From Rhizobium sp. N324 (GTDB lineage: Bacteria > Pseudomonadota > Alphaproteobacteria > Rhizobiales > Rhizobiaceae), in assembly GCF_001664485.1 (NCBI RefSeq), contig NZ_CP013632.1, positions 124,001 to 188,000 of the forward strand: a DNA stretch of 64,000 bases, written 5' to 3'. The notes below the pieces were generated by a model that saw nothing but the letters and a program-made list of their open reading frames with translations, was not told where the DNA came from and made no database searches. Numbering within the stretch: position 1 is the first letter of the stretch; each line of letters starts with the position of its first letter. The position numbers and the translations under genes are program-made. Of the stretch, positions 8,291 through 15,625 are shown piece by piece.

Positions 8291-8641
8291 ACCGCAAGAG
8301 CCGGCGTCAGCCGGCTCCCAAACGTCCGGGCCATTTGCTCGACAACATCGACTGGCTGGCCGTGTTGCCGTTCCACGTATCTTCCTGAAGAACGGAATCA
8401 GAGTCGTGCCAGGAAGAATCATCCGTATTGAGCAAGCCGATCATCAATCGCTACGAACAAAAAATCCTGAGTAAGTCCTGTGGTAGCGGCTCCCCATCAA
8501 AGCGCCCGGCACTTTGAAAAGCCCAGGGTCGTCCTCGATCAACATCTTCTTTGATGCTCCGTTTGCGCCCTCGACAATAGTCGTCGCGCAACGGTGGTCC
8601 GACCGGGGACCGTCATCTGTTGACGACTCCGGCTTTATTGC
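8291..8641. other. Intergenic region downstream of gfa
   Basis: No gene supported. A 7-bp perfect stem (AGCCGGC/GCCGGCT, 8299-8316) just past the gfa stop codon could act as a weak terminator but has no T run. The right part must contain the promoter of the FAH-family gene, whose operator starts at 8642. Confidence 0.5.
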
Positions 8642-8653
8642 GCTAACGTTAGC
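8642..8653. promoter_or_regulatory. LacI-type operator GCTAACGTTAGC before the FAH gene
   Basis: A perfect 12-bp palindrome with a central CG, ending 17 bp before the chosen start codon. It is identical to copies at 9517, 17010 and 26139 and one base off copies at 11616 and 23273. The shape fits LacI-family operators, and a LacI regulator is encoded at 10338-11339. Confidence 0.85.
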
Positions 8654-8670
8654 AAAAAATGGAGATCAAT

Positions 8671-9444
8671 ATGAAGATTGTGCGCTACCGGGCCGTCGAC
8701 GGAATTCACTATGGGATCGAAACTGAGGATAGGATTGAGCGGATCGTCGGCGATCCGTTCGAGGCTGTCGAGCGGACGGGAAAGGTGGATCACCTTGCCG
8801 ACATCCGTCTGCTGTGCCCGGTCGAACGGCCCCGGATATTCGGCGTTGCCTACAATTACCGGCAGCACACTGACGAGTCCGGAAAAGAGCAGCCGACGCT
8901 TCCGGTGCTGTTCATGAAGCCGAGCACGGCAGCGAGCGGCAATGGAGATGCCATTGAATATCCGAGCGATGGCGAAATTGTTCATTACGAGGCCGAGCTG
9001 GTGGCCATCATCGGCAAAGGCGGGCGCCATATCGGCAAGGAGCAGGCCCTGCAGCACATTCTCGGCTACACATGCGGCAATGATATCAGCGACCGCATCA
9101 TCCAGCGGCAGGAAAGCAAGTTCGGCTGCCTGCTGGCCGGCAAGGGTTACGATACGTTTGCGCCGATGGGGCCGGCCATCGTCACGGATCTCGATCCGAC
9201 GAACCTTGACGTCATCCTTCGCCAGAACGGCACCGTGAAACAGTCGGGCAATACGCGAGACCTCGTCTATTCGGTTGCCGACATAGTTGCCTACTTGAGC
9301 CGCTTCATGACGCTGCTGCCCGGCGATGTGATCATGACCGGGACGCCCGCGGGCGTTGGGCCGATCATTCCCGGCGACGAACTCAAGGTAGAGATTCCCG
9401 GTATCGGCATCTTGACGAATCCAGTGGTTGCGGCACCGCACTAA
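8671..9444 (+). CDS. Fumarylacetoacetate hydrolase (FAH) family protein
   Basis: A 257-residue member of the FAH superfamily, whose members hydrolyse, decarboxylate or isomerise oxo-acid products of aromatic ring cleavage (for example HpaG-type steps or acylpyruvate hydrolysis). The active-site region is clear: FGVAYNYRQHTDE, then YPSDGEIVHYEAELVAIIG with the metal-binding Glu residues, GYTCGNDISDR, and the C-terminal VIMTGTPAGVGPIIPGDEL. The start at ATG 8671 follows GGAG by six bases; an ATG four codons upstream is possible. A perfect LacI-type operator overlaps its promoter region. With the VOC dioxygenase-like gene in the same regulon, a meta-cleavage role is plausible, but the substrate is unknown. 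Confidence 0.85.
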   Translation: MKIVRYRAVDGIHYGIETEDRIERIVGDPFEAVERTGKVDHLADIRLLCPVERPRIFGVAYNYRQHTDESGKEQPTLPVLFMKPSTAASGNGDAIEYPSDGEIVHYEAELVAIIGKGGRHIGKEQALQHILGYTCGNDISDRIIQRQESKFGCLLAGKGYDTFAPMGPAIVTDLDPTNLDVILRQNGTVKQSGNTRDLVYSVADIVAYLSRFMTLLPGDVIMTGTPAGVGPIIPGDELKVEIPGIGILTNPVVAAPH

Positions 9445-9516
9445 CCGGGGATTCTTGCAGGGGTTCGGCTGCGGCCGAAAATTCTGGTTGACCTCAGAAT
9501 CTCTGGCGCTATTAAT

Positions 9517-9528
9517 GCTAACGTTAGC
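9517..9528. promoter_or_regulatory. LacI-type operator GCTAACGTTAGC before the CMD-like gene
   Basis: Second perfect copy of the 12-bp palindrome, 77 bp before the start codon of the carboxymuconolactone decarboxylase-like gene. Confidence 0.85.
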
Positions 9529-9605
9529 ACCTGTTGAGCAGACTGGTTCCACATCGGGCTGCCTTGGACAGGGAGATTTGCGAAGACAAAGCTGAGGGTG
9601 GAGAA

Positions 9606-10139
9606 ATGGCACGCGTAAAATATGTCTCGAATACCGAGCTGGCCGCGACGCAGCCAGCGCTCAATGAGCGCTTGCTGAAGGAGAGGAAAGTTCCGACCGG
9701 AAATATCTTCCTGGCGCTCGCCAACGCTCCCGCGATCCTCGATGATTTCCTCACTTACGCCAATGCGGTGCGGGCTGCCGACCTCAGCCCGAAGCTGCGG
9801 GAGATGGCAATCCTGACGGTCGGGTACTGCACAAACTCCGAATATGAGGTGAAGCATCACCACTCTCATGGGCTCAAGGCCGGCCTGACGGAGGAGCAGT
9901 TCCATGCAATTCCGCATTTCGAGACCTCGGATCTCTTTGACGAGCAGGAAAAGGCTGTGATGGCCTTTGCCAAGGAATCGACGCTGAACGTCGATGTTCC
10001 CGATGAGGTGTGGAACGGAGTCGCAAAGTTCCTGTCGGAGAAGCAACTTGTCGAGCTCTCGATCAACGTCGCTTGGTACAATTCCGGCGTTCGCCTCATG
10101 GGCGCATTGAAGATCGACCTTGAAGAGGGATACCGCTGA
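9606..10139 (+). CDS. Carboxymuconolactone decarboxylase / AhpD-like protein
   Basis: A 177-residue all-helical protein of the CMD/AhpD superfamily. The core helix reads LREMAILTVGYCTNSEYEVKHHHSHG, quoted in part, with the typical Glu and His positions but only one cysteine, so AhpD-type CxxC disulfide chemistry is not expected. Members include true gamma-carboxymuconolactone decarboxylases (usually about 130 residues) and many longer proteins of unknown activity like this one. It has its own operator at 9517-9528 and the ribosome binding site GGTGGAG before ATG 9606. An accessory step in aromatic or oxo-acid breakdown is inferred from context only. Confidence 0.8.
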   Translation: MARVKYVSNTELAATQPALNERLLKERKVPTGNIFLALANAPAILDDFLTYANAVRAADLSPKLREMAILTVGYCTNSEYEVKHHHSHGLKAGLTEEQFHAIPHFETSDLFDEQEKAVMAFAKESTLNVDVPDEVWNGVAKFLSEKQLVELSINVAWYNSGVRLMGALKIDLEEGYR

Positions 10140-10145
10140 GCAGCC

Positions 10146-10170
10146 AGGCGGCGCGCAAGCCGCGCCGCCT
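10146..10170 (+). terminator. Strong hairpin after the CMD-like gene
   Basis: A perfect 10-bp GC stem (AGGCGGCGCG/CGCGCCGCCT) with a 5-nt loop starts 7 bp after the stop codon. There is no T run, so it may be a weak terminator or a 3' stabilising structure. Confidence 0.5.
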
Positions 10171-10337
10171 CGGCTTGCCGCATGGTCTAGCGGCGATCAT
10201 CGAGATCTTCCAGGGCTTTCAGCGTCCGACCCTGGATACGGGATGAGTCGCAGCCGATCGAAGAGAGGTGCGTGTCGCCGGACGGGCGCCTCTCTCCGAT
10301 CCCGCTTGCAGCGGGAGATCTCTGGCCTGCCGGCGTT

Positions 10338-11339
10338 TCACGGAGTGCCCGTGCTGCCGCGGATGACCAGGTGGGGCGGGGAGATGAAGCTGTAGGGCTT
10401 GCTGAGGTCGCCCTTGTTCTGAAGGTGGTGCAGGAACCAAAGTCCGCAGGCGGTCGCCAACTCCGAAACGGGCAATTGGACTGTCGTCAGTCCCGGACCC
10501 CACCACCGATACCCAAGCTCATCGCCAAATCCGACGACCGAAATATCTCGAGGGACGCTCAAGGCCTGGTCCTGGATTTCGTCAATGACGCCGGAGGTAT
10601 TTTGCACCGCGCCGATCACAAGCGCCGTCGGTCGATCCTTTAGGGAAAGGAGGCGGCGCACGGCCTCCCGTCCAAATTCGGGCAAGGAGGGCGCGCCAAG
10701 CTCCTCGTGAACGGTTATGGCTCGGCCGGCGCTTTTGACGGCGTCCCGGAAACCCTGCACGCGCGCCGCGCCGGTGGGCAGTTCTTCCGTGCCGCCGATA
10801 TAGGCGATGCGTTTGTGACCTGCGTTGATGATGTGTTCGGTGCTCTCGTAAAGCGCCCGTCTGTCATCGATCCCAAACCATTGGTCGCCGAGCAGCGGCG
10901 CCTTTCGCAGCAATTGGATATGCGGCGTCATCTTCAGGATTCGCGCGGAATCGGGATGAGGTTTTGCACTCGGGACCAGAATGATCCCGGCGACGTTGAC
11001 GCTCGTGAGTTCCCTGATGTGGCGAAGCTCGTGCATTCTGTCGTCATCGGTTTCGCACAAGGTCAGCTGGTAATTCGCCGACAGAAGGCACTGCGAGAGG
11101 GCGTGGGCAATCGTCGAATAAAAGCTGTTCCGGATATCTGGAACGATCAGCCCGACGAGATTGCTCTGCACCCCACGCATCATGCGTGCAGCACGATTGG
11201 CAACGTAGCCCGCTTGAGCGGCGGCTTCGTTCACCTTTCGCTTCATCTCCGCGCTGATGCGGCGATCGTCGGCCAGGGCGCGGCCCACGGTCGAGGGGGA
11301 AACTTGAAGTATCGCGGCGATGTCTTTAATTGTTACCAT
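10338..11339 (-). CDS. LacI family transcriptional regulator
   Basis: A 333-residue LacI/GalR-type repressor. The N-terminal helix-turn-helix and hinge are textbook (TIKDIAAILQVSPSTVGRAL, residues 3-22, then AAAQAGYVANRAARMMRG), followed by a periplasmic-binding-protein-like ligand domain (VGLIVPDIRNSFYSTIAHAL, later VVGFGDELGYRWWGPGLTTV). I chose the GTG/ATG-region start MVTIKD at 11337-11339 because LacI proteins begin just before this motif. It is transcribed away from the ABC transporter genes. The palindromes with central CG (GCTAACGTTAGC) in front of six transcription units around it are the expected kind of LacI-family site. That link and the ligand are inference. Confidence 0.92.
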   Translation of the reverse strand: MVTIKDIAAILQVSPSTVGRALADDRRISAEMKRKVNEAAAQAGYVANRAARMMRGVQSNLVGLIVPDIRNSFYSTIAHALSQCLLSANYQLTLCETDDDRMHELRHIRELTSVNVAGIILVPSAKPHPDSARILKMTPHIQLLRKAPLLGDQWFGIDDRRALYESTEHIINAGHKRIAYIGGTEELPTGAARVQGFRDAVKSAGRAITVHEELGAPSLPEFGREAVRRLLSLKDRPTALVIGAVQNTSGVIDEIQDQALSVPRDISVVGFGDELGYRWWGPGLTTVQLPVSELATACGLWFLHHLQNKGDLSKPYSFISPPHLVIRGSTGTP

Positions 11340-11579
11340 CGTGTCGAGCTCGGAATTGTCGCTTTGGCCAACGATAGCATTGGCGTCGCGGTTGTCAAAC
11401 CTTCTATACCGTTTAAGTAGCAATCATTTGATTTTTCGCCCCCATGACTTGGCCGGCGTCGCCGATCGCGATTTTAAGTAAAAATCTTTCAGACACTTAA
11501 GTCTATCGGTCGGGATTGCTGCGCCGACGGCGGCGCGCTCGCGCAGGCGCTTCGGAGCCAATTAACGTCGTCAAAGCCG
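11340..11579. other. Divergent intergenic region between lacI and the ABC operon
   Basis: No gene. The lacI side is AT-rich (around CATTTGATTTTT, 11428-11439) as expected for its promoter. A short palindrome ACTTAAGT lies near 11500. I see no GCTAACGTTAGC copy on the lacI side, so autoregulation through the same site is not evident. Confidence 0.5.
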
Positions 11580-11627
11580 TTGACAGGAGGCCCTTGCTGT
11601 GGCACGAATGTTTGTGCGAACGTTAGC
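11580..11627 (+). promoter_or_regulatory. Promoter element and operator variant of the ABC operon
   Basis: A TTGACA -35 hexamer sits at 11580-11585. The operator variant GCGAACGTTAGC, one base from the palindrome, is at 11616-11627 inside the longer context TGCGAACGTTAGCGCA. The -10 element is not clear. Confidence 0.6.
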
Positions 11628-11650
11628 GCAAGCGGGAGGAGGCATAACGT

Positions 11651-11707
11651 ATGGATATTCTGGTGTTCCTGGCATCGGTCATCACCTCAGCAGGGCGTGG
11701 ATCCTGA
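11651..11707 (+). CDS. Possible leader peptide overlapping livH
   Basis: An 18-residue open frame, MDILVFLASVITSAGRGS, follows a GGGAGGAGG ribosome binding site. Its TGA shares its final A with the ATG of the permease (TGATG). The permease itself has no other good ribosome binding site, so translation of this short frame may deliver ribosomes to it. It could also be a decayed older N-terminus. Confidence 0.45.
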   Translation: MDILVFLASVITSAGRGS

Positions 11708-12552
11708 TGACCGCCGCTCTCTTCTTGCAATCCGCTGTTGGCGGCGTCCTGTTGGGCGGGATCTATGGCCTGCTGGCGATGGGTCTCAGCCTGAGCTGGG
11801 GCCTGTTGAGGCTGGTGAATCTCAGCCACTTCGCGCTGGCTTTCCTTGGCGCTTACCTGACCTACCAACTCGGCACCGTTTATGGCGTTCCGGCATTCTT
11901 GAGCGCTCTTCTGATTGCACCGCTGTTCTTTGCGCTCGGCGTTGCCCTGCACAGCGTGTTCGTGCGCTTCAAGGTGAAGGAGTTCGCCTCTCTGCTGGTG
12001 ACGTTCGGCGTCACGATCCTGATCGAGTCGCTGATCCAATGGGTCTGGTCGGCCGACTTCCTTCGTTACGAAACACCCTATGCCCAAACCACCATCCGGC
12101 TCGGCCCGATCTTCGTGCCCGTGCTGGACCTTTCGGCCTTTGTCTGCGCCGGCGTGCTTGCTGGGGGCGCCTGGTACGCGTTGAACAGGACCATGCTCGG
12201 CAAGGCGCTGCGTGCCGCTGCCCATGACGCCCCCGTAGCGTCAGCATTCGGAATCAATGCCACGCGTGTGTCATATATTCTGGCCGGCCTTTGCTCGGCG
12301 ACAGCCGGGATCGCCGGCGTCTTCATTGCCCTGATCGGAACTTTGGCGCCATCTCAAATCGAGGCCTGGATCGGCGTCGTATTTGCTGTCGCCATCATTG
12401 GCGGATTGGGCAGCCCCATCGGGGCGCTGGGTGCCGGAGTGCTGATTGGCGTGGCCGAGAGCCTTACCATGTCCGTCGTCAATCCCGCCTGGGCGCCGCT
12501 CGTGGCATTCAGCGTGCTCATCGTCATCCTCCTGCGTAAACCGGTGATTTGA
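11707..12552 (+). CDS. Branched-chain-type ABC transporter permease (LivH family)
   Basis: A 281-residue inner-membrane permease of the hydrophobic amino acid transporter (HAAT) family. The N-terminal VGGVLLGGIYGLLAMGLSLSWGLLRLVNLSH is diagnostic for LivH (quoted in part), as is the later GINATRVSYILAGLCSATAGIAG region. Such systems import branched-chain amino acids, amides or aromatic acids. The start at ATG 11707 restores the normal LivH N-terminus. It overlaps the TTG/stop junction with the next gene closely (stop 12550-12552, next ATG 12555), so the genes are co-translated. The operator variant upstream places it in the LacI regulon. Confidence 0.9.
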   Translation: MTAALFLQSAVGGVLLGGIYGLLAMGLSLSWGLLRLVNLSHFALAFLGAYLTYQLGTVYGVPAFLSALLIAPLFFALGVALHSVFVRFKVKEFASLLVTFGVTILIESLIQWVWSADFLRYETPYAQTTIRLGPIFVPVLDLSAFVCAGVLAGGAWYALNRTMLGKALRAAAHDAPVASAFGINATRVSYILAGLCSATAGIAGVFIALIGTLAPSQIEAWIGVVFAVAIIGGLGSPIGALGAGVLIGVAESLTMSVVNPAWAPLVAFSVLIVILLRKPVI

Positions 12553-12554
12553 CC

Positions 12555-14297
12555 ATGAAAAAGCTTCTCATCACAGCACCGATCGTGGCGATTTTGGCCT
12601 CGCTGCCTTATCTGGGAATGGCGGATTACTACCTTTCCTACCTGTACATCATCTTCTTCTGGGTCGTGCTGGCAACGAGCTGGGGCATCCTCAGCGGTTA
12701 CACGGGCTACTGGAGCTTTGGTCACGCCGCATTCTTCGGGATTGGTGTCTATACGACGGCCACGCTGACGACGCAGTTGTCCTGGCCTTTCGTCGCCACG
12801 ATTCCTGCCGCGGCCCTGCTGGCGGCCGCGGTCGCCGTCCTGATTGGCTTGGTCGTCTTTCGCTCAGGCGCTCTGCGCGGTGAGTTTTTTGCGCTGCTGA
12901 CTCTGTCGGTGACGTTTGTCATCGCGGCCATTGTGTCGAACACCTCTCTGGACTCCGGCACAGGCGTCTTCCTCTCGGGGATCGAAATCCCGATGATCGG
13001 CGCGACGGCGTCCGGTTCCCTTTATATGTTCGGGCTTATCGCGGCTCTTGCGGCGCTGGCCACCTCATACTTCATCTTTCACAGCAAATTCGGTCTGGGC
13101 TTGCTGGCAATCCACGACGATGAAGACGTCGCAGAGGTGAAGGGCGTTCCGACGTTCCGCTATAAGCTGATCTCGTTTGCCGTCTCGTCGGCGCTTGCCG
13201 GCGCAATGGGTGCGATCCACGCCGTATATGTCGGATACGTCACGGTTGGTGAGACATTTGCTGTGACCGTGCCCCTCTATGTCGTGCTCATGAGCATTCT
13301 TGGCGGTGCGCGCCATTGGGCCGGGCCTGCGATCGGCGCGGTCATGATCACCGTGCTGCAGAGCGCTATCGTCAGCGGCGCTCATGCGGAATTCGGCCGT
13401 GCGGGCGTGGCTCTTGCGCTGATCGTCGTCATTCTGGTGCTGCCGTCAGGCATCGTTCCCAGCCTTATTCGCAGGTTCGCCGGCAAACGCAGCGGAATTG
13501 GCGCAGCTAAGGCGGCTGCCCAGGCCGTTACTGAGCTCGCCCCGTCAACCGCGGCAGGTTCGGATCCGGTGCTTCTCAAATGCGAGGATGTCACGAAGTC
13601 CTTTGGCGGTATCCGCGCCTTAACCGGCGTGAGCTTGGACGTCTGGCGGGGCGAAATCCTAGCCCTGGTTGGGCCGAATGGCTCCGGCAAATCCACACTG
13701 ATCAACATGATCAGCGGCCACTACGCCATGACCTCAGGTACGATCACTCTCGAGGGCGAGGAGATCTCCGGTCGATCACCGCACTGGATCGCGCAGCAGG
13801 GCGTGGCGCGGACCTACCAGATCCCGCGTTTGTTCGACAATCTGAGCGTCCTCGAAAACGTTGAGCTCTGCGCGAAATTCGGCAGTGCGGATGGCATGGG
13901 CGCGGCTGCGACCGACGCAGTCGCCAGGCAGGCGCTCGCCTTCACCGGCCTGGCCGACAAGGCCACCGTTCTGCCCGACGCACTGAACCTGCATGACCGG
14001 AAGTTTGTCGAATTCGCCAGGGCGCTGGCTGCAAAACCGCGGCTGCTCCTGCTCGACGAGGTGCTTTGCGGCTTGAATCCGGCCGAGGTCGACCACGCGG
14101 TCGAAATGATCAAGCGGATCAAGGCCGGCGGTACGACGATCATCTTCGTCGAACATCTCATGAGGGCGGTTGTCGCGCTGGCGGACCGTGTCGCGGTGCT
14201 GGATCAGGGCAAAGTTCTGGCGCTTGGACAACCAAGCGAAACGATGCGGGATCCGGCAGTGGTCCGCGTATATCTGGGAGGCAGTCATGCTGCTTGA
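12555..14297 (+). CDS. Fused LivM-type permease and LivG-type ATPase
   Basis: A 580-residue fusion. Residues 1 to about 310 form a LivM permease (SWGILSGYTGYWSFGHAAFFGIGVY is the typical signature, quoted in part), ending in a basic linker and an Ala-rich stretch near 325-340. Residues from about 345 form an ABC ATPase with Walker A GPNGSGKST and Walker B LLLLDEVLCGLNP, plus the LivG-specific VARTYQIPRLFDNLSVLENV region. The ABC signature, normally LSGGQ-like, reads LNLHDRKFVEFARAL, a divergent form seen in some LivG-type proteins. It supplies one permease and one ATPase of the importer whose other parts are livH, livF and the binding protein at 18124. Confidence 0.9.
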   Translation: MKKLLITAPIVAILASLPYLGMADYYLSYLYIIFFWVVLATSWGILSGYTGYWSFGHAAFFGIGVYTTATLTTQLSWPFVATIPAAALLAAAVAVLIGLVVFRSGALRGEFFALLTLSVTFVIAAIVSNTSLDSGTGVFLSGIEIPMIGATASGSLYMFGLIAALAALATSYFIFHSKFGLGLLAIHDDEDVAEVKGVPTFRYKLISFAVSSALAGAMGAIHAVYVGYVTVGETFAVTVPLYVVLMSILGGARHWAGPAIGAVMITVLQSAIVSGAHAEFGRAGVALALIVVILVLPSGIVPSLIRRFAGKRSGIGAAKAAAQAVTELAPSTAAGSDPVLLKCEDVTKSFGGIRALTGVSLDVWRGEILALVGPNGSGKSTLINMISGHYAMTSGTITLEGEEISGRSPHWIAQQGVARTYQIPRLFDNLSVLENVELCAKFGSADGMGAAATDAVARQALAFTGLADKATVLPDALNLHDRKFVEFARALAAKPRLLLLDEVLCGLNPAEVDHAVEMIKRIKAGGTTIIFVEHLMRAVVALADRVAVLDQGKVLALGQPSETMRDPAVVRVYLGGSHAA

Positions 14298-14994
14298 GGT
14301 CGATAGGATCGAGGTCGGCTACGGAGATGCGATCGCTCTGTGGGACCTGTCCATCAGTGTAAGGCCAGGCGAGATTGTTTCGGTCGTCGGCCCGAACGGC
14401 GCGGGCAAGAGCACGCTGGTAAACGCCATCGCCGGCATTCTTCGGCCGCACAAAGGAAAGATCGTTATCGAGGGTAACGACGTTTCGAAAGTGCCGAGCC
14501 ACCGGGTCTGCGACTACGGCATAGCGGTGGTCCCGGAAGGGCGCCGTCTCTTCACTGCGATGACGGTCCTCGATAACCTGCTGCTCGGTGCCTACCGCTC
14601 GCTCGCTCGTGCGGAGCGCGACGCCACGCTCGCTGAGGTGTTTCAGCTTTTCCCTGTTTTGAAAGAGCGCCAGGCTTCATTGGCTGGCTCCTTGTCGGGC
14701 GGGCAGCAGCAGATGGTGGCGATCGGCCGCGGCCTGATGGCCAAGCCGCGCGTGCTGCTCATGGACGAGCCGTCGCTCGGGCTGTCGCCGTTGATCGTCG
14801 GTGAAATGTTCAAAATCATCCAGATGATCAACGAGCGAGGCGTAGCCGTGCTGCTCGTTGAGCAGAACGTCAACAAGGCGCTGGAAATCGCCCATCAGGC
14901 CTACGTGATCGAGCAGGGCCGCGTGACGGCCTCCGGAGCGCCTGAGGTTCTCGTCAACGATCCAAGCATCAGGGAGGCCTATCTTGGCATCTGA
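14287..14994 (+). CDS. ABC transporter ATP-binding protein (LivF family)
   Basis: A 235-residue ATPase with Walker A GPNGAGKST, signature LSGGQQQMVAIGRGL and Walker B VLLMDEPSLGLSP, all canonical. The LivF hallmark YGIAVVPEGRRLFTAMTVLDN is present. The start ATG 14287 overlaps the end of the LivMG fusion by 11 nt. It completes the importer with livH and the fused livMG; a Tat-exported binding protein lies 3 kb downstream in the same region. Confidence 0.92.
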   Translation: MLLEVDRIEVGYGDAIALWDLSISVRPGEIVSVVGPNGAGKSTLVNAIAGILRPHKGKIVIEGNDVSKVPSHRVCDYGIAVVPEGRRLFTAMTVLDNLLLGAYRSLARAERDATLAEVFQLFPVLKERQASLAGSLSGGQQQMVAIGRGLMAKPRVLLMDEPSLGLSPLIVGEMFKIIQMINERGVAVLLVEQNVNKALEIAHQAYVIEQGRVTASGAPEVLVNDPSIREAYLGI

Positions 14995-15562
14995 AACGTC
15001 GAGCGGGAGAGTCCCCGTGCATATTAGGCGCGTTGTGACCGAGCACGGCAATAAGGGTGCTGCCAGCTTCGCTGAGGACGGCGCCGCGCCGCGCACGGAT
15101 ATATTCAGGACGGTCCCTGGATTGGTGTCGCGGATGATCTGGTCGACGTCGGCTTCGACGGCCGTGCCGTTCAACGGAACCGATCCCACTTCGCAGGTGA
15201 CAAGCTTCGTCCCGGAACCCGGCGAAACGCGGTTTTTAGTGCTAACGTTCCCACCGGATGCCGTTTTTATGTCGCCGGACTTTGACGGTCCGGCAGCTAT
15301 GGCGGAGAATCTGGCGGTCAGTCCCGGTTTGGCCGAACGCTTTGAACCGGATGGCAAACATCAAACGCCCACCGTCGATTATGGAATCGTTCTCGACGGC
15401 GAGATCTGGATGGAACTCGACGATGGCAACGAGACGCGCTTGGGCCAGTTCGACGCCTTCGTACAGAATGGAACGCGCCATGCCTGGCGAAACAAAAGCG
15501 ACAGACCGGCAACCATCGCCGTGGTGCTGGTTGGCGCACGGACCGCCGATACGACGGATTAA
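14984..15562 (+). CDS. Cupin-domain protein
   Basis: A 192-residue protein ending in a cupin barrel: the motif region YGIVLDGEIWMELDDGNETRLGQFDAFVQNGTRHAWRN, quoted in part, has the conserved Gly, Glu and His positions. The start is a TTG at 14984 that overlaps livF by 11 nt and has AGGGAGG six bases upstream. Cupins of this type occur beside aromatic catabolic genes as small metal-dependent enzymes or binding proteins; the activity here is unknown. A sequence resembling half of the LacI operator (GCTAACGTT near 15240) lies inside the coding region and is probably chance. Confidence 0.75.
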   Translation: MASETSSGRVPVHIRRVVTEHGNKGAASFAEDGAAPRTDIFRTVPGLVSRMIWSTSASTAVPFNGTDPTSQVTSFVPEPGETRFLVLTFPPDAVFMSPDFDGPAAMAENLAVSPGLAERFEPDGKHQTPTVDYGIVLDGEIWMELDDGNETRLGQFDAFVQNGTRHAWRNKSDRPATIAVVLVGARTADTTD

Positions 15563-15625
15563 GATGACGGCCTCCGAGGCCTCGATGAGCCAAAATTTCA
15601 ATCTGACCATGTGGACCAACTGAAC

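Noticed and set aside
15236..15250. GCTAACGTT half-site inside the cupin gene
   Set aside because: Only half of the palindrome is present and it lies within coding sequence, so it is probably chance.
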